A stretch of DNA of 64,000 nt from Mangifera indica (lineage: Eukaryota > Streptophyta > Magnoliopsida > Sapindales > Anacardiaceae). Position 1 is the first letter of the stretch, and every line of letters begins with the position of its first letter. The translations under genes and the position numbers were made by a program. The DNA lies in assembly GCF_011075055.1 (NCBI RefSeq), contig NC_058140.1, forward strand, positions 18,353,945-18,417,944, written 5' to 3'. This document shows positions 28,600-41,955 of this stretch, piece by piece. The notes under the pieces were generated by a model. The model was not told where the DNA came from and searched no databases. It saw only the letters and a program-made list of their open reading frames with translations.

Positions 28600-28990
28600 C
28601 TTTGACAACATTTATAGCTCATCTTGCCTGTCAATCTTCTTTACGTTCTCTACAAGAATTGGAAAGCCTATATTTTCCATCTTCCCAACAATTAAGCCTC
28701 CATCAAGCATATACAAGTGATTATTGGTCTTTTCTCCTCGTAGAATCACACTATTAATTATTCTTGTATATTTTGCACCAATCATTCTATCTAATGCATG
28801 TGTACCCAGAAGAAGTTAACTCAATCAAAGCAATAAAATTTGGGTCAAAACTTGACATATACCTTACATGACAATGAACCTTAACAACACCGTTACGAAA
28901 TTTAAGATGAATACTTCTAACATCTTTAATATATACCCTCTCTTTATTATCATCAATGATATCATTAAAATTTTCATTATTTTTCAATTA
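28600..28990 (-). mobile_element. Copia-type retrotransposon relic (gag-pre-integrase region)
   Basis: On the minus strand a frame ending near 28787 has the arrangement VYIKDVRSIHLKFRNGVVKV then VRYM...ALIELTSSGYTC. This corresponds to the Copia segment that precedes the integrase (NGVVKTL..VRYVP...LISL..L...GY). Further on, GEKTNNHLYMLDGGLIVGKM matches the GAG_pre-integrs signature (G-E-R..LY.LDG). Stops and frame changes interrupt the two parts. No LTRs were found nearby. This is a decayed fragment with no intact product. Confidence 0.6.
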
Positions 28991-30600
28991 CACAAAACAA
29001 ACAATTTCTATCATTGCAAACATGGATATATCTTTTCAAAATCATCTAAGTTTCATTTATATGAATTGCCATTATTTTTTACATTATTCACCTTCTTCAA
29101 GTCAATCAATTATATCTTTTTTCAATGGTGTGTATTGCATTTTAAATATATCTTTTCTTGTTGCCATGATAGCATCATTTGTCTTTATAATTTTTAACTC
29201 TTGACTTAGATATTCTTTTAAATTTATTATTCATTTCTTGAGCCCTTTTTATATTAGAACCCCCGCAACCACCATTTTAAAAAAATAATAATAAAAGTCG
29301 GTGCTATTGAAACTTTTCAAAGGAAGGTATGAAAAATATTTTGGGTTTGTTGAAACGGAATTAGATTTGGGATAGCCATACAAAATGGAAAGTGTCAGCA
29401 AAAAATTAATGCCCATCGTGACATCTTGGTTGAAACGGTCTAAGAGGTAGGAACAAAAACACGGGGCTAAAGATGAGAATATTTGGGATGACTTTATGAA
29501 CACGGTGAGTCCAAATGCATTACCCTCTTGTCAATGGCCTAAAGTTTTGAGCTTTCCGTAGATAAGACTGAGTCAAACATTTATATAATTAATATAAAAC
29601 CCTAAATTTAAGTCCAATTTTCTCCACGATACCAGAACCACGCAGTCTCTTTTTCAACCGTGCTGGCTCCTTTGTGCCCCCTTTTGGAACAAAAACAATT
29701 AAAAAAATTACAGAAATATTAACAGAGAAGAAGAATGGTTCCTACACCTAGTTTTTGCAGACAAGAAGACAGCTATATATTTGAGACCAATTCAACATCC
29801 ACTTCATGAGTAATTGCCATATTTTATCTACTTTGAATTAAAAAGGAAGTATAGATAAACCCAAAACATCTAAATTACATATAGATTTGTTATATATTGA
29901 ATAAAAACTATAGATTTTAAATTTATGGTAATATTCATAGTGTTACAATACATAAAGAAACTTTAAATATAAAAAAAAAAATGGTATAAAATGAAAAGCT
30001 ATTTTCCCAAGCATGCTATTTTGTAATTCTATGGCTTGAATATTTATTTGAATTTAAAAAAAAAAAATAGAGGCTTGCAGGTTGAAACAATTCTTTTGTA
30101 ACTATCTAGAATAAAAAGAACGAAGAAGCAAGGAAAACTGAATCATGTGAGGTCTTAAACAGATCACTTACTTACCCTACAAGCACCGTTTATTAAAGGC
30201 TAATTAAAAATGGAAAATAGAAAAATAAACCCAGCGAAAGCACATGCAAGTAAAGAAAAATAATTTCCTTTGCTCCGATTTCTATAAGTCCACTGTAGCA
30301 ACACAAGAATTCATTTCTTTTGATAATGGGAAGGCACCTTTGATTTTTGTCCACCTTCTTCATGAAAATGAAATTTAACCTCAAATCTGCACTGAGTTTT
30401 CAAAATACATGAGGGACAGGTTGTGATGTACGTTTTCTTTCCTAATTTTCAGTCAAAGCAAAGTGCGAAAGGTCCTTGCAATCATGCGTTTTTGAAAATT
30501 AGATAGAAATTAAGTAACCATGTTTTTGATTTTCTATACGTATTAAAGATGTTATCATGTAATGATTTAATTGATAAAAAGTCCATAACAACTCATGGAG
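28991..30600. other. Intergenic spacer
   Basis: AT-rich DNA. The part next to 28990 may still belong to the Copia relic but is unrecognisable. No gene seen. Confidence 0.4.
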
Positions 30601-31210
30601 ACGTTCTCATTGTAAGTGGGAAACATACTGGTTTGTAATCATGTTCTACAAGATAATATGTTAAAGCCTGAAAAAGCCAAATTTTTATTTGCCTCACATT
30701 TATAACACAAAATTATTTGAGATTGAATTTTAACATAAGTTAATTATTTTTATGTAATACAAATTTTAATTTTTATACTTATAAGTTTAATATATTTTTG
30801 ATTTGATATTAGAGTTATCACTATGTTTCTCAATTGTAATTATATAACACAGGTGAGTTTATATAGCCATAGACTCTCTCATCTTGATAGCTTTTTTCTA
30901 AGATTCGTATCATTTGGTGTTAGAGCATAAACAAAACGACGGGTCTGACAAACTACAATGCTTTTGGATACAAATGACAATGCACTTGAGGAAGGGTATT
31001 GAAGATTAAACTTCAACATCTAATAAATATAATATAAGTGTGAAAGATTAAACTTTAACACAATCTAATAACTTAAAGTGTTATTAAATATAAGTGACAA
31101 CACACTATAGTGGTTGCACTTGCGAGAGGATATTCGAGATTAAATTCTTACATCTAATAAATACAATATAAGTGTAGGAGATTAGACTTTAACACAAACT
31201 AATTAGTTTT
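30600..31210 (+). mobile_element. Possible LTR-retrotransposon 5' end with initiator-tRNA primer-binding-site-like sequence and internal direct repeat
   Basis: TTTGGTGTTAGAGCATAAAC near 30913 resembles the plant Met-initiator primer-binding site (TGGTATCAGAGC) with two mismatches, preceded by AT-rich sequence that could be LTR. Immediately downstream, a diverged tandem duplication of about 130 bp is visible: ATCTAATAAATATAATATAAGTG near 31018 and ATCTAATAAATACAATATAAGTG near 31150, with matching flanks. No gag or pol frame follows. The boundaries are guesses. Confidence 0.35.
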
Positions 31211-34200
31211 GTGTAATTCGAATTTCAATTTCTATACTTATAGACTCAATATAAGATTTGGATTTTTGTTTTTAGCAAATGGTAGGTGAGTAATTTGGAA
31301 ATCCCATAAGAAGACATTATAGACAACTACAAACATATACTCCCGCCATTCATAGTTTGTGTAGTGAAACCCTAATGTTTTCTAACTTCACCATGCTTTA
31401 AACTAATGCGGTGTGACAAAACTTCACCATGAGGCTAAATTCTTTAACTTTCAGTTCCTTCAATGAAGTCAAGGTACTTTAAATGAGAAAAAAATGCATG
31501 TATTTTGAAATTAAATTTATGCAAGTCATACAAATTCAAATTATTATTTACTTGATTGGGCTAATTACTATTTAAACATGAATAAACATAGTTGCCTCTT
31601 ATTTCTTAAGACGAGTCTTGGTAGTTGGTGAAAATATAGAAGACATCTACAACCGGTAAAAACACAACACTTTTATTTAATATAGATTAAATGTAGACTT
31701 GACAAAAGGACAATCATATCGGATATGAGCCCAATCCAAATAGATATGGTTGATAAGGGTATAGATTAAAACAAGTCAATTTATATCGATAAAAAAATAC
31801 ATATTTATACTCAGTCTTATGGATATGGGTGATTTGTAGGTTATGCATTTTAATGAAAACAATTTAAAGAGATATCATATTTTCTTTCTATTAACTTCAG
31901 AATGTGAGCTATCTTCGAGGAAAAATTTCCTTTACCTCTCAAGTCTCATCTAATGTTTTTCTTAATAATGGACATTTTTGAATCTCTAATTCCAGAAGTG
32001 AGCTATCTTTCTTAATAATGTTTTCTTAACCTCCTTTTGTAGCTCTCACAAGTCACAACTCTAAAAATTGACTTCCTTCTGCGCTAATTCGAATGCAGCC
32101 CATTCCCAAGAGGCCCAGTTTACCAAAATTCCTAGCTCCTACACGAAGTTAATCACTTCAACTAGCCCATATTTAGATGGAAAAATGGGAAATATTTAAA
32201 GGGCAATTCAAGAATTTTGAAACCTTCCATTTCTTTTATTTGACCATTAATTTAGAAGATAGTTTTTATGATAGTTGCGCCAGAGTCATAAAGCCTACCA
32301 GACAAAGGGATAACATTGGACATTAAACTTTCTTGTTTACCTACTACCATTCTCTTTTGAATGTTTCCATCTTACTCCATGTACTTTAATTAATACTGTG
32401 TTAGCTTAGGTGATTTCTGGCATGTTTTGCAATTCAAATGAAATTAAGTAGTTGATCAACCATATAACATGGATTCAAATGTACAAAGACTATGATAATC
32501 TGTTTTGGTTTCTATAATAGTAAAGAGATTCACCAACCAACATGGATCTAAAAACTTACCAAACTAAGTGAATGAGGATCATCCCAAATGAAGACAAAAC
32601 ATATTCTTTATAAAAAAAAGATTAAGAAGAGGAAGTTGGGCAACCAAAGAAAAGCTCAACTTTAGCCTAACAATAAATATATATTGTATATGTGTGAATA
32701 TGATCACAAGTTCTCGTTAAATGGGTATTTATATTCTGTAAGATAACATAAATATATATAAAAAAATGGTATGTACCGCTTCCTACGCAAGTATTTTTGT
32801 CTAAATAATTAAATAATGCTAGTAAATGAACAGTCTTGATGAAAACAACAGGCATGAACAGCAGTTATAATGGGTGATGGGGCTGAAGCTCATCAGAGGG
32901 CAACACGATGCATTATCTTCGAGAAACAAATGAGAGGTAGGATCTTTGAAACTGAGACAGTCTAACAGATATTATCACTTTGTGTCTCAGGCTTTACGGA
33001 TCCCAATGGATAGATTTTTTTATTTAATTGCCTCCAGTTGTATTCAACAAAAAATGGCTTCAACGTTCAAATTGATCCCAATGAATTATTATTGGAAAGA
33101 TGGATGGGGTCTCCGGTGAACTCTTCAAGATGGGCTCATTTTCAAAAGATTCAGCATTCCAATGAGGGAGAGTTACTTTTCCCACTCAAGGTTTGCCTAA
33201 AGACCTTTGACGGTATAAATTACATCTTTCTATCTAAAACCTAATTTGTTAAAAAAAAAAAATTAAAGCTATAATAAAAATAATAATTTATTATTAAAAA
33301 ACTTAAGAAATAAAGAGTAAAACTTTTTTAAAGATTTTTTTTTAATATTTTAAATATGATAATTAACCTAATATAAAACACTAAATTATAATACAAGATC
33401 AAATTTTATTGATAAATTGATACTATTGATAATTTATTGATAAAATTTAATGACTTTGATAACGTTCGATTTTATTGATGTTATCGAGGTTTAGAGTTAA
33501 AGTTAAAGATAACAATCTAATTTTAAAAAAGGTTTAATCATTAATGATTTGATTGTCACTTCAAGATGATAAAAAAGTGATTGATTGTAGGAAGTAAAAG
33601 ACTAATGAAAAGAATAAGATATTGTGCAAATTGAATATTTAAAATTTTTTAAAAATTATTTTTAACTGTGAGATGATTTGATAATTGTGAAGAGTAAAAT
33701 TTCAAGAATAAAATGATAATAGTAAAAATATAACTGATGTCATCAATGATTGAAAAAGTATTTTGGAGCCAAACTTTGGGTGGATAAAAAGATTTGGGGG
33801 AATTAATTTCACCTTAAGGCAATTGTTTAGTGCCGAATACCCAATGGTTACTTTAAATTTAATATTAAAAGGTTAGAGGATTCCGTGTAAAAAGGTTGAA
33901 CTTTGTAACAAGGCAACATTATTCGATTAAGAGCAATGAAGCAGTAGCATGCTGAATGCCGTTAATGGAATGCATAGATAATCAACCCATTGAAAGGAAC
34001 AATCACTTTTTGGTTTATGATGAACAAAATGAAGGCTTTTGCCATCTCGGAAACACATTTGTAAAATCTTCAATAAAAGGCAGGGGATATATACATATAT
34101 AATGGAAAATTTGAAAGGAAAAGCAGCTCATGTTCCCAAAAACTTCAAAAATAGAGAATAGCTATACATGGATATGCCCATAACCCATTATAATAAAGAT

Positions 34201-34377
34201 CTCATGCATTTGAACCCCAAGACAATGCCTAGAGATCAGTGAAGGCATGCATATTACAAACTTACAAAGTGGTAAAGCAAGCCCCATTCCCAATACAAAA
34301 ACTGCAAAATCCATTAGGAGCATACATAAATGATTAACCCACCATTCAAATTTGAATGGCTTGATCAATGATCGCCG
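31211..34377. other. Intergenic spacer and DUF617-gene 3' UTR
   Basis: About 3.1 kb of AT-rich DNA. A 68-codon frame at 33038-33244 has no family resemblance and no splice context. The last 200-300 bp are probably the 3' UTR of the minus-strand gene ending at 34378. Confidence 0.4.
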
Positions 34378-35154
34378 CTAAACCCTAAGCAAGTAGACAC
34401 TGAGTTCGGGACCTCCAGTACAATCAGGATTCATCATGTAAAAGGCCTCTGAATCTTTAGAACCTACTACCCTCTCAAACCTAGCTCTCATGTACATGAG
34501 TTCACCTTCGGACCCAACTCCATTCCCCTCTCCTGCAGGCAACACACCAGCACCCATCGAAATTGGTTCCACCGCTTTCAAAATCTTCCATTCTTCAGCC
34601 CCACATTCACGTTTCATTGCATACCCACATTTCTTGCCATTGCAGTAAGTCCTCCACAGTGGCTCCTCTAGTAGCTTAAAACCTTTCTTTTCGGTTTTCT
34701 TTTCACACTCCAGCGCAATCCTCACCAGCCCTGAAGCCATTTCTCGGACCAAAACACTTGTTGGTGTTGCGAGTTCGATCAAGAAAGCTGGATTTAGCTT
34801 AGCATCTTCTTGAAATGCAAAATGAACATGACCGCGTCGATACCCGAAAAGGGTAACTATCACTCGACTGCCTAAACCAGAATGATAAGACGACCGGCTC
34901 TTGCCAAAAATACGAAGTGCTGATCGGAGTTTAGAAACTGCAACAACTGGGAACTTCTTCCTCCGAGATGGAAGCTCCGTAATTTGAGTTGGAACTGATA
35001 TTGTAAACTCCTCTTCTTTCTCCTCCTCATAGAAGGAGTTGGTTAGGATTCCTTCAATATCATCTTCATCTTCAACTTTCTTTCTCCAGTTGAAGTATCT
35101 CCTGGAGAATGAGAAAGAAGAATCATGAGGGGTTTTGGCCATGATTGTCTTCAT
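34378..35154 (-). CDS. MIZU-KUSSEI1-like protein (DUF617 family)
   Basis: A single-exon, 258-residue protein. The DUF617 domain occupies about residues 65-258: VTLFGYRRGHVHFAFQEDAK, then FLIELATPTSVLVREMASGL, RIALECEKK, LLEEPLWRTYCNGKKCGYAM, MGAGVLPAGE, LMYMRARFERVVGSKDSEAF, YMMNPDCTGGPELSVYLLRV. These are the conserved blocks of the family. The founder MIZ1 acts in root hydrotropism, probably at the ER, but most members, including this one, have no assigned function. I start at the ATG at 35154 (MKTIMAKTPHDSSFSFSRRY). The frame stays open upstream to 35178 but has no further ATG. Lack of introns and length fit the family. In Arabidopsis a DUF617 gene lies between ABCG21 and IDL1. Confidence 0.93.
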   Translation of the reverse strand: MKTIMAKTPHDSSFSFSRRYFNWRKKVEDEDDIEGILTNSFYEEEKEEEFTISVPTQITELPSRRKKFPVVAVSKLRSALRIFGKSRSSYHSGLGSRVIVTLFGYRRGHVHFAFQEDAKLNPAFLIELATPTSVLVREMASGLVRIALECEKKTEKKGFKLLEEPLWRTYCNGKKCGYAMKRECGAEEWKILKAVEPISMGAGVLPAGEGNGVGSEGELMYMRARFERVVGSKDSEAFYMMNPDCTGGPELSVYLLRV

Positions 35155-37247
35155 CTGAGAAACAACCAAAAGACTCAAACAAAGTTCAAGTCTTGAGAGA
35201 CTTGCAAGACTTAAAGGAGAAAAGGAAGTAGGAAAGATAAAAAAGAAAAAGTTTGAGTACGTTGATTTCTTGTATGCAGTTGTAATGTTGGGTGAATTTA
35301 TTCTTGGTTGTATACGTTTTTGTCAACCCCTGTTGGGCAAAAGAGACTTGTTAGAGAATTCTGACAAAAGGAAGGTGAACAGCTCCGCCTAACTGAGCAC
35401 CGAGAATTAAACAAAAGAATTGGAAGGAAGTGAGAGACAAGAAAGAGCGATAGAAAATAGACAGAAGAGGCGATTTAAGACAGTAGTGGAAACTGGGGGA
35501 AAATAGCCTTGCGTAGTTTTTAGATCAATGGGTGGGGGCTCAAGCTGAAAATAAGGAAAAAGAGAGAAAAGCTTGACTGATTAGTCTGACTAGCTTTGGA
35601 AACAGTTAAGAGCAGGTAAAGCCACACCAACCGTACCCACCAGGACCAACACAAATTCTGCCCTTGTGTCCTTTGTTGCTCCCCTCACCAATCACCTATG
35701 CAGACCATTGAACATATATCACTGAAACATCATTAGCCCCCTTGTGTTTTGTATACTGATTTCTCAACCTTCATGTCTGCTAATTATATTATTATCTTTA
35801 TTATTATTATCATCTCTTTGGGCGGAGAAAATGATTATTCCCCAAGCTATATTATTTGCAGCTTTTGTATGCACAGCAAGTGATTTGTCACTTCACTTGC
35901 ATGCAAATTATGCAGAAGGCTCCGTTTCCAGAGCTCTATAATGTTAATCCTGGAAACAATATACAAGTTTAAGGCCATGATTCTTTTTATAAAAACAAAA
36001 AATTTTACTTTGTGAATGCAAACTGTGCAGGAAAAAGTATACAAACCGCAGTCTGAACTTTGAATCTTGAAACTTCCGTAAAAGAATTTTTTTTAAAATA
36101 AGTGGGCTGTACAAAATAATTATAAATAGAGTTAACGAAAGTCGTCCGCCAAGTATCCTTGTAAGTCATAATTGAGATGAGATGGCAACAGTGAAGCTAG
36201 CAGCAAAGGTCAAAAGTGAAATAATCATATCACGGCTACAATCATCGAGCCAATAAACAACTTCTGCTTTCACAAGAATGTGAAAGATAGGGCCGCCTCT
36301 ATAATTATCTAGTCATATGTTAAACCATTTTATAATGTAAATCAAGATCCCTAGATTAAAAGCAAGGACCCCGTGAGGGATTTTGCATGTGCTCCACATG
36401 TCTTCGCCCACTTTAAGCCTTGTAAGGTCAAATCTAGTTGAAATTTGAGGTATCACATGTTCAATACCACCAGCGTAAGTTCCATCACTCCACATTAATG
36501 TACTGGCTCTAATACTTTTAGGTAAAATTATCATTAAATATAAAATTTTATTTATTTGATATAATTAATTTTATTTAAAATATATATATATTTAATATGA
36601 TTGGAAAATGTATTCCTTACTAGACATAAAGTTTTTAAGGGGACTGAGACAAGATAGATGTGTATAAAGTACAGTAAGTTGCTCATTAAGTCAAAAAATC
36701 ATCACCAGCTCATGAAGAAAATTACAGGAATAAACAAATGGCAAGGAGCTTATGGCTTGTATTGAAGTGTCTTCCACAAAAGACTTTTAAGGTATGGCAG
36801 CTATATTCAATGTCCAGTTGTAAGAACAAACAAAAATCAAATACAAATTAGTCTGATGAATCAGGGAGAAAGGGTCAACAATGATCTGAAGTAAACATTT
36901 ACCCGATTAACACTAGATTATAATTTCAGCATTAAGTACCGATAGATTTTTATACAAAGTGATTTTAAGGTTAAGTTGATAAGCCTTCTATCAGCCGTAT
37001 CGGTAACTAACCAAACAATTAACTGTAGATTCCAATGTTAAAATATGGGAACGCAATCCTTAGCAGTTTTACATATGTGATGTAAGGAACAGTAGGATAC
37101 GCCAGGATTGCATGAAAATTTATGGCAACTGGGAACTGTAATTGGAATTTTTGCCACTATAAGTTGTAACGATGCCAATAAGCAAACATTTAATTCAAAA
37201 TATTGTATTTGAACTCTTACTCTCAGTAAGAGTATTGGTGCTGGTTA
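35155..37247. other. DUF617-gene promoter side and spacer
   Basis: Upstream region of the minus-strand DUF617 gene, purine-rich near the start codon, then AT-rich spacer. Short frames have no resemblance to known proteins. Confidence 0.4.
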
Positions 37248-37256
37248 TAAGAGTAT

Positions 37257-37590
37257 GGCCAAAGGACTATTTCACCCCCCTTAAGTTTAAGTGTTATCCC
37301 AAAATTATATTAATGAGGTTTAAAAAATTTAAAATCTCATCTACCCGTTAAAAATTATAATTATGATTAAGAGTAAAATAGTTACTTAATAAAAAAATTT
37401 AAAAATTTAAAGTTTTATTACATTTTTCCTCCTTAATTTGAAAATCTCATAATTTAACCTCCATTTGAAGTTTAAAAAATCAAATTTTCTCCTTTAAAGT
37501 TTGCAAATCATGATAGGAGTCGCCGGATATGATGTCTCTGGTGTGTCTTTGCAATGACAGTTATACTTGGGTGGGAATGGTCATTTGGCC
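37257..37590. mobile_element. Miniature Mutator-like element, family A copy 4 (complete, short)
   Basis: Left end GGCCAAAGGACTATTTCACC; reverse complement of the right end GGCCAAATGACCATTCCCAC. Flanks TAAGAGTAT (37248-37256) and TAAGAGTGC (37591-37599) share 7 of 9 bases, a degraded target-site duplication. It is 334 bp and has no coding capacity. The centre includes a small GC-richer patch (GGAGTCGCCGGATATGATG). Confidence 0.8.
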
Positions 37591-38179
37591 TAAGAGTGCC
37601 TTGAAACCTTTCAGAGTTTGGCACTGGTGGTTATAAGACTGCTCCCTGGACCTATTCTAGGAACAGGAGGATACGTTGGAGTATTTTATAGCAACTAAGC
37701 ATATCTTTGCTTGAGAAGCTGTCCGCAGACCCTCGTCCGGTTTTCCCGGGATTGGTGCTGACTGCTCCTGCATTTATGCCCGACAACTCTACTGTCTGCC
37801 GTAGTTTTAGGTTGGAGTAAGTAACCATAACTTGTGCAACCAAGCGTATCATAATACATAAGCCCAAATTATAATGTTCAGTTCCATCGTTCACCATTTT
37901 AGTCTGCGTAATACTCTTAATTTTATGGTTTAACCCCGAAGATAGTACATGTTGATGTGCTAACACTACTCTAACAAATTTCGAAAGCTTACTTTAATTC
38001 ACTCTTAGATCGCGTACCATTTTTCAACCAACAACAATTTTATGGGATGACATTAATGCCTAAATTTAGATTTACCGAGCCTCAAAATTTTAACCCACGA
38101 ACTATAGTTGGCCAAGAAAGTAGAGGACAAAACAATTTCCTGATTTAACCAGTTTGGCACTCTCAGGCCTCACATTTAC
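37591..38179. other. Spacer before the Ty3/gypsy relic
   Basis: Unassigned DNA. Part of it could be an unrecognised LTR or leader of the adjacent retroelement relic. Confidence 0.3.
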
Positions 38180-39640
38180 CCAGGGTCTGGTCAGGTTTGT
38201 GGGTTGGACTTCTGTGAGGACCCAACCCAAGAGCACGAGGACTTTACAATTTGGGGGAAATATCCATGACCCACCCTCAGGACTCACCGAAACAAAGCCC
38301 ACAATAGAGAGCGCTCATACTAGAGGGGCATCACCGACTGACACGTGTTTGGTAGAGACACCCGTGGCTAGTCGAAGGGGAATTCTCATTAGGAGGTTGA
38401 CCGAGGCCAAATGCAAGACGAAGATGGCCAAAGGCGCAATGTGCGATGAAAAATTCACTCGTAATCATAACTGCAAAAGTAGGCAGCTGCAAGTTTCAAT
38501 TGTGAATGAGGAAGAAGAGGGGTCCGAGGAGAGTTGAGAGGAAACAGAGGACGAGAACTTGCACTTGTTGGATAACACGATGGTCCAGTTATCAATCAAT
38601 GCAATCTATTGCGGGTATAAGTTCGCACTGGACTGTGAAACTAACAGGGAGCATTCAAGGCCGAGAAGTGATGGTATTAATTGATACAAGAGCAACCCAC
38701 AATCTAAAAGATTGAATGCATGAACACATGACCCGCCCTAAGGGATATTAAAGCTCTAAGGGGATCTCTTGGATTAACCAATCAATACCAAAAATTTGTT
38801 CATCACTACCGTCTACCTTGCTAAAAAAAATTTATGTGGTCTGATGAGGCTCAACAAACTTTAGAAAGCCTTAAACAAGCTATAATAACAGTCCTATTAT
38901 GGCTATGTCGATTTTTTCAGAGAAATTTATACTGGAGACAGATGCTTCCAGGGCCGGTTTAGGCATAGTGTTGAAGTAGGAGGGCCGCCCACTGTTGTTT
39001 TTAATCCATGCCTTGTTCGAAAAAATCATTCCAAGTCGGTTTACGAACGCAAGTTTATGGGCACTGTCTTCGCTATTCATAAATGGCGTTACTACATCAA
39101 GGTAGGCCGACTTATATTCCTCACAGACCAGAAAAGCTTACGATTTCTTATAGATGAAAAAGTTTTTAGTGAAGACTAGAAGAAGTGGGTGCTAAAATTA
39201 TGGTGATTTAACTTTGAAATTCAGTACAAATTGGAAACTGCCATTAGATTGCTCACTGATTTCCCACTCTTTGGTGGCTCGGTTGAACATCTTAACTGAA
39301 GAGGTAGCTCAAGATAACAAGTTCAGGGACACTATGCAGAAGCTCTCAAAGAATCCTAATGCTTGCCTCAGACATTCTTTGAGGAATGACTGCCTTATTA
39401 TATTTTTTTACAAGGAACACATGGTAATTCCTCGCTCTTCTAGTTCGGTTCCACAAAATTTAGCAGAATTTCATGACATAACATTTGAGGGACAATTGGG
39501 TTTTTTTTTTTTTTGTTTCACATAAAAACAAATTTCCTCTGTTTTACTGGGAAGAAATGAAGCAGGGTGTACATGATTTTGTGCCGCGTTTGTGATACTT
39601 GTCAACGCAACTTTCTGTAAGTTTGTATTGCAAGTGAACA
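38180..39640 (+). mobile_element. Ty3/gypsy retrotransposon relic with internal deletion
   Basis: Fragments of a gag-pol polyprotein appear in order but in several frames. The end of gag (RRLTEAKCKTKMAKG, CDEKFTRNHNCK, a degenerate zinc knuckle) is near 38390-38480. The protease active-site region (MVLIDTRATHN, where families have DSGATHN) is near 38670-38703. The end of reverse transcriptase (IKALRGSLGLTN) is near 38745, then RNase H (FILETDASRAGLGIVL, SVYERKFMGTVFAIHKWRYY, FLTDQKSLRFLIDEK) at 38920-39160. The integrase zinc-binding region (EFHDITFEG ... CRVCDTCQRNF) is near 39470-39620. Nearly the whole reverse transcriptase is missing between protease and RNase H. Multiple stops and frameshifts make it non-functional. 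LTRs were not identified. Confidence 0.85.
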
Positions 39641-40134
39641 AATGGTTAACGATGTGACATGAAAATCGCTACTTCAATGACCGAATCACAGAGCTGGTTC
39701 TGTTGCCACTGATCCAAGAGAGTACTTTGTTACCGGCATTTACGGGTTATGCCCAGACTGCATTTGCTCTTGATGATGGCAAGGCAAGCAGAGGGATATG
39801 AAAAGGGCCTGAGTGTACATGAAAATCTTTCAAGCTGAAAGCAAAGTTCACTTGTTGCGATCAATTTATGAATGTTCATGGTTATATACAGAGTCTTTCA
39901 AATCGAGAAAATAATTATTTGACTGGATATATAAAGTCTTAACTGGAAAGTATGAAGAGAGTCAAATCAAAGCAGCCAGTTATTCAAAAAAGATATTGGT
40001 GAGTACATCATAATCAAGACACTCTTAACATAACATTAGGATAAACCATCAAACATATTGGAGGCACTAAATGTTGTAAGTCACATAATCTAATCCACAT
40101 ATTGAAGTGCCTAAAACTGGAATATCCCAGAAAT
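39641..40134. other. Spacer and NUDX1 3' UTR
   Basis: Unassigned DNA after the retroelement relic. The portion adjoining 40135 should be the 3' UTR of the minus-strand Nudix gene. Confidence 0.35.
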
Positions 40135-41059
<925 letters not shown>

Positions 41060-41583
41060 TACAGGTGATGCTATGTTGATAACTAAAGTTGAGAATTTGA
41101 ACTTTGTCGAAAGAATTTGGCTCGAGAGAACTGTGGAAGAAAAGTTGAGGAGATATGTTGATAGTGATTGGGCTGGAAGTGCAGTTGATATAAAGAGCAC
41201 CGCATGTTACTGTTTTACTCTTGGCTCATGAATTTTTGCTGATAATGGCTCAAAGCACCACTGAAGTTGAATATGTTGCTCGACAACCACAACAAATCAA
41301 ACAGTATGATTAAGAAAATTAATGATCTGGGAGAGGAACAAGTTGAATCCACTACGATCTTCCATTTCCATTGTTAAAAATTCAGTTCAACATGGAAGGA
41401 CTAAGCACATAAGCATGAAGTACCATGCTAAAAGGGAAGCCAAGAAATGGAAGGAAATCAAGCTGGTTTATTGTAATTCTGAATCCCAAGTCGCAGATAT
41501 CTTCACCAAAATGTTGCCTAAGTCCAAATTAAAGATGTTAAAGAACCTATTTAAAATTGTTACCAAAAGGTTCAAGGAGTGTT
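41060..41583 (+). mobile_element. Copia retrotransposon relic (RNase H / C-terminal pol)
   Basis: The segment LRRYVDSDWAGSAVDIKSTA then FTLGS near 41140-41230 matches the Copia RNase H region (GY.DADWAGD..DRKSTSGY.F.LG). Further pieces are VKNSVQHGRTKHISMKYH near 41360-41430, then VYCNSESQVADIFTKMLPKS and KLKMLKNLFKI near 41470-41560, the usual end of Copia pol. Internal stops and frame changes mark it as dead. It runs directly into the LTR at 41580. Confidence 0.85.
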
Positions 41584-41955
41584 GAAGAATGAACCTTATG
41601 GTAGAAAAGGTAGAGCTGCGACATCAAAAAATTCCAGCCGCGACACAATATGGGCTGAACAAGCGGCGCCGGGGCATGAAAAAATTCATGTCGTGACACA
41701 AGGTTGCGCCACAAAACAGAATGTGGTATGCCACGGCACAAGAAAATGTATGCCGGGACACAAGTCTGCAATGTTTACAAATAACTTGTAAGAACTGCTT
41801 TGTTTAGTTTGTGTGTCTTATCCCCTTAGAAAATCATATAAATAGAGGGGTGCTTGTATTTATAATGAGGTTATGAGTTTCATATGAATGAAGAAATGTG
41901 TTTTCCAGAATTTTTGCAAGTAAAACTTGCTAACTAGATGCCTCCAATTCTAACA
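41580..41955 (+). repeat. 3' LTR of the Copia relic
   Basis: Starts TGTTGAAGAATG directly after the pol end and a short purine tract (AAGGAG), and ends CCAATTCTAACA, giving TG..CA ends with a short imperfect inverted repeat (TGTTGAA / TTCTAACA). It contains a TATA-like ATATAAATAG near 41837 at the position expected for the LTR promoter. It is 376 bp, short as in many Copia LTRs. The matching 5' LTR is absent. The right boundary is inferred. Confidence 0.6.

Noticed and set aside
28868..29204. Plus-strand frames of 82-109 codons
   Set aside because: Ile/Phe/Asn-rich translations of AT-rich DNA, partly opposite the Copia relic.
33038..33244. 68-codon plus-strand frame
   Set aside because: No family resemblance, no splice partners, no promoter context.
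34378..35178. Start of the DUF617 protein at 35178
   Set aside because: That codon is TTG. The first ATG, at 35154, gives the expected MKTIMA-type N-terminus.
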